This document shows, one piece after another, positions 17,202 to 27,500 of a stretch of DNA of 64,000 bases (position 1 is the first letter of the stretch; every line of letters starts with the position of its first letter). The stretch is from Caldifarciminota bacterium (GTDB lineage Bacteria; Hydrothermota; UBA3073). The DNA lies in assembly GCA_030606335.1 (NCBI GenBank), contig JAUWGP010000001.1, forward strand, positions 91,221 through 155,220, read 5' to 3'. A program made the translations under genes and the position numbers. A model generated the notes under the pieces. That model ran no database searches and was not told the DNA's origin. It saw only the letters and a list, made by a program, of their open reading frames with translations.

Positions 17202-17717
17202 TTATACTCCATTCTTTTTATAATAGTTTTTAAAAAGCTGCAGGTTGTAAGTATAAACCAGACGCTTCTTCCAGCAGTTAAAAAACAAAAATAAACAAAC
17301 ACTCACAATAAATCTTATAACTACAAAATATTCTGCTGCTACTAATATCTGAAGACCTGTTGAAAGCATATAGGGTTCAAACTCGCCTGCTATATAATAA
17401 ATCTCCACCAACTCAAATAGATTGTAAAATATAACAATTCCTACTTCGAATACTGATAAAAAAGCAATTACAATAAACCAGACTAAGTGTTGACCTAAGC
17501 TATAATCTAATGTAGAAGTTTTTAAATATACTGTTGTGATTTCTTCTTTATAGGCAGGAAAGAAAGAATGCTTCTTTATTTTTCTCGAAATCCTAATAAA
17601 TTTTAACAAACGCTCAATAAAAAGTCCGAATAAGACTACTACATATAATAATATCCACATATTATCATGGTATACATGACTGAACATCATATTAATATGA
17701 CTTATTGCTGCAATCAT
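17202..17717 (-). CDS. membrane protein of unknown function
   Basis: 171 residues on the minus strand, with hydrophobic segments near residues 17-35, 80-103 and 118-148 (HLVWFIVIAFLSVFEVGIVI, FVVIRFIVSVCLFLFFNC). ATG 17717 follows a good Shine-Dalgarno sequence AAGGAGAG. It is preceded by a truncated gene tail (17728-17853), and half copies of the same mobile element lie on both sides. No family recognised. Confidence 0.6.
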   Translation of the reverse strand: MIAAISHINMMFSHVYHDNMWILLYVVVLFGLFIERLLKFIRISRKIKKHSFFPAYKEEITTVYLKTSTLDYSLGQHLVWFIVIAFLSVFEVGIVIFYNLFELVEIYYIAGEFEPYMLSTGLQILVAAEYFVVIRFIVSVCLFLFFNCWKKRLVYTYNLQLFKNYYKKNGV

Positions 17718-17727
17718 ATTCTCTCCT

Positions 17728-17853
17728 TTATTTATATTCTTCTATCAAATAATAATATCTTCCATTCTTTTCTAATATCTCTATATTTTCTGGCTTCAAT
17801 TTTTCATTGAGCTCATCTTTAATGCAATCAAGATGTATGATTGTCTCTGCAAG
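17728..17853 (-). pseudogene. 3' gene remnant cut off at a GGTGTCAG element
   Basis: The minus-strand frame from 17853 reads LAETIIHLDCIKDELNEKL then KPENIEILEKNGRYYYLIEE and YK, ending at TAA 17728-17730, just before the Shine-Dalgarno sequence of the next gene. It looks coding. Upstream it meets an in-frame TGA exactly where the mobile element half begins. Family not recognised. Confidence 0.55.
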
Positions 17854-17918
17854 TCAATCGGTGTCAGTTTTCTTTAACTCTTTATATTTTGTAGGGTTAC
17901 ATCACGACTTTGGTTCAT
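17854..17918. repeat. left half of a GGTGTCAG-family element
   Basis: tcaatcggtgtcagttttct through gtagggttacatcacgactt matches the left half of the full elements; the copy then diverges. The remaining gap to 18051 shows no other feature. Confidence 0.7.
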
Positions 17919-18051
17919 GACCATTTAGTGTGGTAGTGAGTATTCTTTGACATTTTAAGCTTGACAAGCACCAATTTTTCATTTTAACTCTATGGTAAAG
18001 ACTTTTCATATTCGAAAATTGATTTCTTGGAGGTGTAATTTTTCTGCGCTC

Positions 18052-19275
18052 TCATTTTACCATCGGTTGGAATTGAGGACAATAAACAGTCGGGGGCATT
18101 GTAGTATCTGATTCATGGCTAAATCTCTTCAACACGTTCCCGTCCTTATCTATATAACATAACTCACCAGGAAATCTGTGCACCAGGTTAAAGACAGAGG
18201 TATCTCTATGCATCAATTCATCAAGGGAATCTCTGCTTAACTTCAATAAACCGACGAACCTTTCTTCCTCCATCCTCGGGTCTTTCATACAGAGGTATAT
18301 ATCTGGGTCAGATGTCTCAGATATACCATAAACATTGTCAAAAAGTTTTCGCTCTTTACCAGTTTTGGGGTCTATAGTATATGTATCCCATACCATACCT
18401 AACATATATTTCTTATCCTCTGCTATCCATCGTCCTATACTGTAAATAATCCTTCCATCTTTCATCCATATAGGACTACATCTGTCTGCCTTTCCTTTAG
18501 AAATCTTTCTCTCATTCTTACCATCTGCATTCATTATGTATAGGTCTTGTGTTCTCGAGCGTTCCCATAGGTTTCTCAAAAATACTATCTTTTTACCATC
18601 GAGCGACCAATAAGGATAGTAATCTACCTTATTGTTATGAGTAAGTCTACTTAACTCCTGAGTCTCTATGTCTAATACATATATCTCGGGCAAGACCTGA
18701 GTAGTATCTGTAGATGGAAAAATAAGCGTATCGAATGGCATTGCCTCAAATACAAGTCTCTCCCCATCAGGCGACATACGAGGATAAGAATGATCAAGAG
18801 GATATGCTTCAATCACTAAACTAACGCCGGCACTGAAGTATATGTAATATTTTTTTTGACCCTCTACTATACCTGAATCCGAAGTGATTTCGTTTCGAAA
18901 TAAAACTTTTGTCTTTTTATCCCTTATGGACAACATTTTTATCTCTTGAACCTCAGGATATGAAAATCTGGAAAGAAGAGAGATACGAATAAAAACTATA
19001 TCTTTGCCCGAGGATGCCCAAGTTGGAGATTCGTATATAACAGCTTTAGTCCAAGCTGCAGAAGAGATAGATTCCCTTATGAGAGTATCTTCAAGAGCAA
19101 TTTCCTTATTGCTCCCATTAACGTTCATAAGAAGAATTTTGGGATAGTCATAATCAAATACTCCTGCAAAGAGAATCTTGCCCTTTGGATATGAGAAAGC
19201 GTTTGAATGTCCGGACCACAATGCTATAATGAGCAATGGTGCGACAACGTATTTATTAATAAATGAACCAACCAT
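18052..19275 (-). CDS. exported WD40-like (PD40/TolB-type) beta-propeller protein A
   Basis: 407 residues, minus strand, signal peptide about 1-26. Repeated TolB/PD40 blades are evident: YPRMSPDGERLVFEA, SRLTHNNKVDYYPYWSLDGK, YIMNADGKNERKISKGKADR, and CSPIWMKDGRIIYS. These proteins read as periplasmic or surface binding propellers. ATG 19275 has GGAGA upstream. Together with the lipoprotein gene upstream and flanking GGTGTCAG elements it forms a block whose layout is mirrored at 29914-32330, although the two propeller proteins are quite different in sequence. Confidence 0.75.
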   Translation of the reverse strand: MVGSFINKYVVAPLLIIALWSGHSNAFSYPKGKILFAGVFDYDYPKILLMNVNGSNKEIALEDTLIRESISSAAWTKAVIYESPTWASSGKDIVFIRISLLSRFSYPEVQEIKMLSIRDKKTKVLFRNEITSDSGIVEGQKKYYIYFSAGVSLVIEAYPLDHSYPRMSPDGERLVFEAMPFDTLIFPSTDTTQVLPEIYVLDIETQELSRLTHNNKVDYYPYWSLDGKKIVFLRNLWERSRTQDLYIMNADGKNERKISKGKADRCSPIWMKDGRIIYSIGRWIAEDKKYMLGMVWDTYTIDPKTGKERKLFDNVYGISETSDPDIYLCMKDPRMEEERFVGLLKLSRDSLDELMHRDTSVFNLVHRFPGELCYIDKDGNVLKRFSHESDTTMPPTVYCPQFQPMVK

Positions 19276-19324
19276 TATAACTCTCCGTAAATTGCCTATA
19301 AAGTTTTTCCACCATTGTGGTATT
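19256..19324 (-). pseudogene. possible short 3' gene remnant
   Basis: A minus-strand frame from the element border reads INTTMVEKLYRQFTESYNGW then FIY and stops at 19256-19258, overlapping the first codons of the propeller gene. It is short, so chance is not excluded, but it matches the pattern of the other remnants here. Confidence 0.3.
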
Positions 19325-19446
19325 AATTGGTGTCGGTTCTCTCTAACTCTTTATATTTTGTAGGGTTACCTCAAGACTTTGGCTATGATAAAAGTCAATG
19401 CATACCTTACGTAATTTCAAAGGATTACGCAGAACTGACACCAATT
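19325..19446. mobile_element. GGTGTCAG-family miniature element, copy 1
   Basis: 122 bases with inverted ends AATTGGTGTC(A/G)GTTCT and AGAACTGACACCAATT, and an inner palindrome (gactt...aaagtc). Full copies are also at 29914-30034 and 31256-31377. No open reading frame of note; non-autonomous. Confidence 0.8.
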
Positions 19447-19487
19447 TTCCTAATACTATGAAGTTCTAAAAAGATAATCTGAGATGG

Positions 19488-20126
19488 TTAATCTTCTTTC
19501 GAATTATGGTAAAAACTTTCAAGTAATCCAATACACTCATCACGAACTTCTACAAGCTTTGGTTCCGTTACTTGTTTTAGAGCTTTTATACGCAAACTTG
19601 TTTCTAAACGTTCAGCCTTATCACTACCATAATACTCATAACCAAAGTTTCCAACAAGTGCATCTAACAGTAAGATAAGATTATAATGATTATAAAGCTC
19701 CTCAAGGAATAACTTAGGATTAATCCTAATCAATGCTCCAAGTATGCTTGATAATTCCTCAGCGCATGCCCCATCAGCCCAAGTTGTAAGTAAGCGAAAC
19801 GCAAGACGAACAGCTTCCCGACCACTGGAGTAAACCTGACGTTCAAGCATTCCTAAAGATTCAAAAACATCCCAGAGAGTATCCTCTAATTCTTCATCAA
19901 TGTCAATATAGTTAAAGACATGTCCCGTGTCAGGTAATAGAGTATACACTTGTATAGCATTCTCACTTGAAGGATAGGAGATATATTCCTTCCAAGCTTC
20001 ATAGAACTTGGCTAGATCAAATCCTTCATGTAACTCAGGTTTGCAACTTGCAGGCAGTGCTATTAACGCTAGGAATATTAAAAGAGAAGAAAAGTAATGA
20101 AAATATCTTGTCCATAGATTAAACAT
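19488..20126 (-). CDS. lipoprotein, paralogue A
   Basis: 212 residues, minus strand. ATG 20126 is preferred over the upstream GTG because it is better spaced from AAGGAGGTG and aligns with the paralogue's start. Signal peptide with lipobox ALPASC near residue 28; the mature protein is helical, with HEAT-like runs (AVRLAFRLLTTWADGA, ILGALIRINPKLFLEELYNH, VEVRDECIGLLESFYHN). It is about 75% identical by eye to the protein at 31419-32057: ends nearly identical, middle diverged. Probably an outer- or inner-membrane-anchored periplasmic protein. A mobile-element promoter lies 215 bases upstream. Confidence 0.75.
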   Translation of the reverse strand: MFNLWTRYFHYFSSLLIFLALIALPASCKPELHEGFDLAKFYEAWKEYISYPSSENAIQVYTLLPDTGHVFNYIDIDEELEDTLWDVFESLGMLERQVYSSGREAVRLAFRLLTTWADGACAEELSSILGALIRINPKLFLEELYNHYNLILLLDALVGNFGYEYYGSDKAERLETSLRIKALKQVTEPKLVEVRDECIGLLESFYHNSKED

Positions 20127-20143
20127 CACAACACCTCCTTTAT

Positions 20144-20227
20144 CTATTCATCTTCCCTATCTTGCTTGTCTTGTTCTTCTTGAGCAGGTTGAAGACCATA
20201 AACAGAGGGAAATCGGTCAGGGAAATC
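20144..20227 (-). pseudogene. 3' remnant of the gene upstream of lipoprotein A
   Basis: The minus-strand frame gives FPSVYGLQPAQEEQDKQDRE then DE and stops at TAG 20144-20146, 17 bases before the lipoprotein ATG. The equivalent tail at 32075 reads VYGPQPAQEGQYQQEQERED then E, so the reading frame is conserved between the duplicates. The 5' part is replaced by the 172-bp element. Confidence 0.6.
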
Positions 20228-20399
20228 GGGGTCAGGCTAAAAGATAAGAGATAGAATATAGATTCTCTACTATTACTAAAAAATATCACATGATAAAAAG
20301 CTCCTTCATTTTCAATCCACATCTTCCTGGTCATTTCTTCATTTTACCATAATTTTCCATCCATGTCAAGTAATATTTCTTATCTCTGAGTCTGACCCC
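20228..20399 (-). mobile_element. 172-bp RAYT-derived element, copy 2
   Basis: Same structure as copy 1: ends GGGGTCAGGCTAAAAGATAAG and TTATCTCTGAGTCTGACCCC, promoter, and ATG with MTRKMWIENEGAFYHVIFF. Here the transposase start continues through the element end as a 64-codon chimeric frame that stops at 20140, inside the Shine-Dalgarno region of the lipoprotein gene, so ribosomes using it could couple to that gene. Confidence 0.8.
20341..20369 (-). promoter_or_regulatory. promoter inside element copy 2
   Basis: Minus-strand TTGACA (20364-20369), 17-base spacer, TAAAAT (20341-20346), aimed at lipoprotein A. Confidence 0.7.
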
Positions 20400-20408
20400 A
20401 ATATCTTG

Positions 20409-20430
20409 CACGAATTGAATTCGTGCCTAC
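20409..20430. repeat. 'cacgaattgaattcgtgcc' palindromic repeat
   Basis: CACGAATTGAATTCGTG is an inverted repeat; the same unit followed by ccta occurs at 37547-37567. Dispersed small repeat. Confidence 0.6.
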
Positions 20431-20494
20431 AAGTCTGCTGGTAAGTAGGGCAAGCAGGTGAAGCAATCTCATTTTTAAAAGAAACATTTTTTCC

Positions 20495-20560
20495 TTGACT
20501 TTTCTCCATTTTTTCATTATAATATACTATAAGGGTTTCCAATAAGAAACTTTTTTAGAC
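20495..20560 (+). promoter_or_regulatory. promoter with start-proximal hairpin
   Basis: TTGACT (20495-20500), 17-base spacer, TATAAT (20518-20523). Transcription would begin near ataaggg, immediately followed by the inverted repeat GTTTC-caataa-GAAAC and a T-run. It is the best promoter candidate for the 20950-29702 operon. A close relative lies at 32358 and a looser one at 53530. Confidence 0.6.
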
Positions 20561-20705
20561 GGGATATACAGGATGAACTGGATTTTAATTTATTTATTTT
20601 GTTTTTTATAATTATTTCTTTTATTCTTTTATATATCATGTAAATCGGGTTAATCCTGTCAAAAGAAGAGAATTTTAGACGGGATATACAGGATGAACAT
20701 GATTA
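20555..20705. repeat. 'acaggat' dispersed repeats
   Basis: agacgggatatacaggatga occurs at about 20557 and again at 20676, and taaatcgggttaatcctgtc between them. Similar units are at 32417-32490 and 60553-60590. The remaining stretch to 20949 contains no other feature that I can support. Confidence 0.6.
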
Positions 20706-20949
20706 CGATAACCCCAGAAGTAGTGGGCCTTATTTTTAAAAGGTCTTGAAAAGTATGTAATAACACCGAGGTTTGAATTGAATACTTAAACATGGCATTT
20801 TCTCCTTTGTAAGTTTTTATTGTTAAACGAGTTAAATTATATCACACATTGGAGGAAATGCAAAGAAAATAATACTTTATATTTGCTTTCGTAGTAAGGG
20901 TTTGTGTTATTTTGCAGAAGTCATCTATAACATAAACAGGGAGGTCACA

Positions 20950-21588
20950 ATGAAGGCGTTGTATTTTGTATTCGGGATAATTTCCCTCGTTATTATAAGC
21001 CCGCTTGGTGCAGAGGAAAAAAGCGATATACCAATAGAACCTGTAAGCGAATCTGATATAAATCTTGAAACGAATCCAACAATACCAGAAATGGGCTCAA
21101 AAACTTATCTCATTGATACCGCAGATCCAGTCGTTAGATTAAGAATAGATGCGAGCGAGAAGATTGCGGTATTGGAACAGATGGATGAATTCGATTATGA
21201 TAATAAAGAAACCCAGCTGCAGAAAGAGATCGAGACCATAAAGATCAACACTGAGATTAAAATACTCAATATACATCTTGAAAAGGCAAGAGAGGCAAAA
21301 GATGAGGACTTAATAGAAGAAATAACAACAGCTATAGATAATCTCATGGGTGTTTATACACTCCCTTTAGCGGGCAACACAGAAGAGAGAAAAGTGGATA
21401 TTGGGACGAGAGAAAAGAAAGTGGAAGATGGTGGATTACCCCCTCCTCCTCCAGACTACATTGAGAAAGAGAAGAAATCCTCTCCAGCCAAAATAATCCC
21501 TGTGCCCGAAGAACAAATGGAAATGTTAGAAGAGAAAATAGAAGAGGAAGATAACTCTGGGTCTAATGACAAGGGAGGTGCAAGATGA
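20950..21588 (+). CDS. exported coiled-coil, proline-rich protein
   Basis: 212 residues from ATG 20950, chosen because AGGGAGG lies just upstream; a frame extension to 20902 has no start signal. Signal peptide to about residue 22 (SPLGA). A heptad-like coiled coil covers roughly 75-135 (LQKEIETIKINTEIKILNIH), followed by a charged tail with PPPPPD. The stop codon overlaps the start of the giant surface protein (ATGA), so the two are translated together; it may be a secretion or anchoring partner. No family recognised. Confidence 0.65.
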   Translation: MKALYFVFGIISLVIISPLGAEEKSDIPIEPVSESDINLETNPTIPEMGSKTYLIDTADPVVRLRIDASEKIAVLEQMDEFDYDNKETQLQKEIETIKINTEIKILNIHLEKAREAKDEDLIEEITTAIDNLMGVYTLPLAGNTEERKVDIGTREKKVEDGGLPPPPPDYIEKEKKSSPAKIIPVPEEQMEMLEEKIEEEDNSGSNDKGGAR

Positions 21589-24500
21589 AATCGGTATTAA
21601 TCTATCTTATATTATTGGCTATTGCATCTTCCTCTGTTCAGCTTTTAGCAGAAGAGGTTCTGGTACCCTTTGAAACGATTGAAAAGATTGCCAAGACCAA
21701 TGCCACGTCTCTATGGGGAGATGTAAACCAGACAGAAGCCATCCCCTATTATGGACGAGATGAGGAAATTGTCGCTTATGTATTCAACTTTGCTGTTGGG
21801 CATCCATTTCCTCCAAAAGAGGAAGTCCTCCAATCCTCGGAAAGGGCTCATAAAGACAATGATAAGAAAAAGAGGTGGGGAGTGGATGAGTACGCACATA
21901 TGGTTGTCGGAGCGAGATATACTGTTCCTCCAATTATTGAATATAGCAAATCCCTTTCTGGTGAGTTTGCTTATGGAGTGGAATTAGAAGAGCGTGCCAG
22001 GGAGGCGCTTGGAGTATCTTTACCAGAATTGGTAAAAATCTACTACCTTGCACCTGAGGCTGGGTGGTATGTATACACAAACAGCCGTGACACGGTCTGC
22101 ATAAGGCTCTTTCCTCCACCCAAGACATTGTCTCTGAGACAGTTTAATGGAGAGATAAGAAACCTTGAAGAATGGAACCCTCTTTTGGGTCCATCTCCTC
22201 GGGATTTCAGGCAGCTTTGGAGCGAATATGAGAAGGGGAATGAGGTCCTATCACTACGCGCCAATCATTTTATACCCATGCATGGACAGATGCCCTACAA
22301 CGACTGGAGTTACGGATGTACACCCACAACCTATGCCATGCTTGCTGGATATTGGGATAACTATGGTTTCTATACGGCAAGTAATTACTCAAAACTGGTA
22401 GATTATCATGTTGAACGCTGGGATATGGTCCAGGCAGAGACAGACTATAATGTCTCGAACATCCAGAGAGAATTTGCCATTGCAATGAATACGGATACCA
22501 CGACCGGCGGCACTGGTGAAACGGGATGGACCAATGGTTGTACCTATGTAACCAATACACTCAACGGATATAATTTCTCGTACCACAATTATTATGGGAC
22601 AGCAAGCCAGTACTGGGATACATTAACCTCGTGCATTGATAACGGTATACCAGTACATCTGGGTACCCCTGGACACTCCAATGCCGGTATGGGGTATACC
22701 GATAATCATTATGCTATCCGACATAGCACCGAAGGGGCAACTTGGAATACTGTATATTATACATCTATAGATTTAGTTGGACCATTCATTCCGGGTGGAG
22801 CTTCCGGCTGGACGATTAAACTTGCATCACCCAATGGAGACCCAGGTTATAATCACGACGGCAATGGTGAGATATTAAGAGCGGGTGAGTCTTATACCAT
22901 TACATGGGCCTATGATGGCGGCGCTGGTGGATCTGTCAGGATTGAGTACTCCACGGATGGCGGATCTACCTGGTCTACAATCACGACAGGTACATCAAAT
23001 GACGGTTCATATCTATGGAATGTTCCACAGACCCTATCTACAAACGAAGGGCGCATACGATTAAAGCTTAATTCCAGCAAAGACAGAGTTCTCTGGGGTG
23101 GAGACGGAAGCTGGGGGAATTTCATCATACAGGCTACACCGGACCTCGTTCACTATAAGCCTGCAGGATGGACCTACCCTGTAGTTCCCCGTAGTTCTAC
23201 TGGGGCGACCTCAAGCACCTGCGTTCTCCCGAGCACCTTACCTGGAAACTCCTCTTCAACCTATCTCAACATGCAGGGCAAAAACCAGGGTAATGCAAGT
23301 GCTGGTGGATTTTCTCATCATTTCTATATAGATGGTGTTTATGCCGGCGGTGCTTCCTGGGGAGGTGTCTCTGCCGGACAGCGCTTCTGGCATGGAAATT
23401 ATGGTGCATTTAATGTGAGAGGTGGTCGACATACAATATCTGACTCGGTGGATGTTGGGAACTCTATCAACGAATCCAACGAGAATAACAATTTCTATGC
23501 TCGCCAATTTGTATGGAGCCCCCTATTTCTTGCCCAGGACACAAGCATATACCGCAGTTCTCCCCCACCAGAGAGATACACAGGGATAACGGCATATCCC
23601 AACTGCGATGGTTTCTCCTTTAACAGCTCATCGGGAAGCTGGTGGACTGCTGTGGGTATATTACCATCTTCAAGTGGGAATGACTATGATTTGAGACTAC
23701 ACAATGACTATGTGGGTAGCGAAGTCGGGTTCGGAACCTATCTTGAGTCATCAACTTACGGAACAGACAGATCTGATTTTCTACTGGTAAACTATAATGT
23801 CACCTCTGGTACATATTACACAGGAGTGAACCGTTATTCCGGTGGCACAAGCGGATTCCGTATCAATAGAAGTGATGCACCCTATCATGGAAGCGGTTCC
23901 TGTACTACAAGTGTAGATACCTTGGACTTGGGTCACATCGTAAATATACATGAATTTCGGCTTTATGGAGGAAATTTTTACAGAATTGCACTTGATCACC
24001 TGACTGGTGCCGCTGATTTGGGAATAAGCATCTACAATGGAAAAGATACTGTATTTGCAAAAGTTGATTATATGTCTGGGGGAGGTGCAAATGCTGATCC
24101 CGATTCCGGGGATGAGGTCTTCTCAATTACGATTTCTGATACAGGTTACTATTGTGTAGCAGTATGGAAAGACGACCAGGCTGGGCTCTATACTTCGAAT
24201 ACGTACAGGTTGATGATTCAGGAGGGTGGGGCAGGTGACTGGATTGGCGTCACAAGTTCTGATTGGCATACCTGGAGTAATTGGTTTGGGAGTAGTGTCC
24301 CGAGCTCGGGCTTGGATGTAACCATTCCTGCTGGTACCCCATATTCTCCTATTATCTATTCTTCTCATACCTATTGCAATAAACTAACCATAGATTCAGG
24401 AGCCCGATTGGTGGTAGCCAATGCAATTGATCTAACAGTTAACAGCCACCTCATATTCAATGGTACTCTGAAAGACAGTTCAGGTGGAACTATTTATGTC

Positions 24501-27500
24501 AAGGGAAACTGGCAAGACTATGGAATTTTTGAATGGGAAGCACCTTCTTACTCCTACGTACGGCTCAATGGCTCTGGACTCCAGTACATCGTTGGTGGTG
24601 ATTTCTATGACCTATCTATATATGGTACAGGTAATACCGTCCGAATAATATGGACGGATCTGGATGTTGAAGATAATCTCTATGTTCACAATACCCTTGA
24701 TACCTACGATAATGGATACGCCATAAATGCCAGAAATATTTATATCTATGACACAGCCATACTCGATGCACAGACGTATTCACTTGGAGTAAACACTGTC
24801 AGTAATATCTGGATACAGAGCGGAGGATATCTTAATACGGCAAATGATAACTCCTCAATCGTATGCGGGGAAGACATGCTCATTTATGGCACACTGTATT
24901 GTGGAACAAGGTATCCCGATATCTTCTGCGGTAGAAACTGGGTCGACACGACTGGTACCTTCAATGAAGGATACTCTACAGTATACTTCAATGGAACAGG
25001 TACCCAGGATATTATGGGAGGAGAAACCTTCTGGGATGTGGTTGTAGATAAAACAGCTGGAAAACTACGTCCTTATGATGCAGGTATAACAATCCATTCC
25101 CTCTATATTGAGAATGGCACATTCGACCTCAACAGTTATGATGCCGACATAACATCTGATGCAACTATACGAGGACATCTCGAAATGGTCCACAGTCTCG
25201 ATGATTTCAATGTCGATGATGATATAATATGGGATTCTACTGCCACAGCTACAATTACAGACGGCGAGATAAGGTGTGGAGACGATTTTGACGTCTATTA
25301 TGGCGCAGGTATTCAAATGTCAGGTGGTACAGTCTATTTTGTAGGTGCACTAAACAGCTACATCCATATGTATGACCCCGATTTCTCATTCCATAATTTC
25401 AGGGTAATCAAAGACTCTGGCTATTGGCTGAAGATATCCACCTTATCTACACATCCTGTAGATGTGAATGGATATTTCTATAATGATAATCTTTCTACAT
25501 TTGATACCCAGATAGAGACCATCGAAGTAGCAGGCAACTGGACAAACAACGGAACATTTTCACCCACAAGTGGTCTGGTTTGCTTTGATGGAATATCCCA
25601 GTTTATAGACAATGGCTCGGGAAATTTCTGGGACCTTGAAATAGATGTCTCCTCTACACTGACGACCAATGATAATCTTGATGTCGATGATGATTTTACT
25701 ATCCTGAGCGGGACCTTTAATCCGGGATCATATGATACATATGTAGGGGGTGATTGGAACGATACACTTGGGACATTTCAACCTGCTTCAGCCTCTAATT
25801 GGGTTATATTCGATGGAAATGGTCAGCAGCTGATATATCAGAAGGATTCAAATCACTTCCAAGGGGTCGAGATATGGAATACGGGCACTTCTCCATCACA
25901 GGTTAGGGCTGAAACAGACCTCGACATACTCTGGTACTTTAACATAACCTCAGGATATTTCAATGTCAACGGGCAGGACTTATATATTACAAATGCTCTT
26001 CAACTTGGTTATATGCCATCACACGATGGTAATCTTACACAGTACGACGGCGCAATCCACTGCAATGGTGTGAGGTGGTATGCAGGAACGGTGGATTTGC
26101 AGGGCGGGACCATCTGCTCCAGTTTCGATAACGCTTCTTATCCTGATTGGAACGATACCCTTATCACCTTTCAGGCGTCGGGCAATCATGCGGTAGAGAT
26201 GATAGGCTCCACTGACATCACGATTATACAGAAATCCGGCAATTACTTTAATAATTTAGCTATAAACAAACATGCAAAGCAGGACTCACCCGATAGAAAA
26301 CAGGATTTAGATATACCAATTACCTGTACAGGACTTCTTCCCCCACTCATACCAAGGGAAAGCAAAACCAATACCGTGTTGGCAAACACAGATTTCGATA
26401 TTAACGGCAACCTGTTGATATCAAATGGCGTTCTGGATCCAAGTGGTCACACATTGAGGATCGCCGGCAACTGGACAAACGATGTGGGTGACGTGGGTTT
26501 TGTCGAGGGCATGGATGCTGTTATATTTGATGGAACAACGAGTTCGGATATACTTACTGATGAGACCTTCTATGTCCTGACTCTTGATAAAACTTATCCA
26601 AATTATGATGGATTAGAGACAGGAACTGATGGTAATGGGAAGAACATAAATGTCCTTGATAATTTGAATATAGTAGATGGAACCATGGAGTTAAACGTTC
26701 CATGTACTCTTGACGTTGAAGGAGACGTACAGATCGCTCTTAACGCTGGTATAAACGGAAACGATGGATATAATATCTGCATATACATAGGTGGTAACTG
26801 GGTTGACGACAATCCAGTTCACTCAAGTACCTATGGATTCGACTATGGAATTTCGGATGTCATATTCGATGGTAACGGATTACAGGACATCTCTGGTGAT
26901 TCGGTCAATTTCTACAACCTCGAGCTTTCCACTGTTAATCCTACCCCTCACTATGAGGACCTTGAACTCACTGGGGCAAATAAACTCTTGAGGATACATA
27001 ATGACCTGCGTCTTGTGAGAGGGGGTATGGAGATAAACGGTAACAGCATTCTGGATATAGATGGCAGTGTCTTGATTGATTCTACTGCTGGTCTCGACGC
27101 GGATGACGGTGGTATAAAAATACACGTGGCTAGTAACTGGACAAACACGGGAAATTATGCTATAGAAGGCGGAGGACCAATGGATGGCTTTGATCAATAC
27201 ACCTCCTCGGTCATATTTGATGGAACGAGCGAATCTCACATAGGAGAAGATACATTTGATACCCTGAGGATAGATAAGGAGAGTGCCAAAGAAAATGCGC
27301 CCTTAAAATACTGGGGTGAACTCTATGAGCAAGCAGAAGAGTCGGAGGAGGAAATTAAACCATACTATGGAAAGGAATCTTTAGGAAAGGCAGACAGCAC
27401 GGCATATGCCGATTCTACAATAATCGCATCAAATATCTGGGTGGACACGGGAAATCTTGAGACATCCGGTCACATTATCAGAGCCTATGATGACGTTAAT

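Noticed and set aside
20140..20334. 64-residue protein starting with a transposase-like N-terminus (also at 32071-32265)
   Set aside because: Not a separate functional gene by composition: it is a transposase start fused to out-of-frame sequence of a gene remnant. Kept only as part of the mobile element and as a possible coupling frame.
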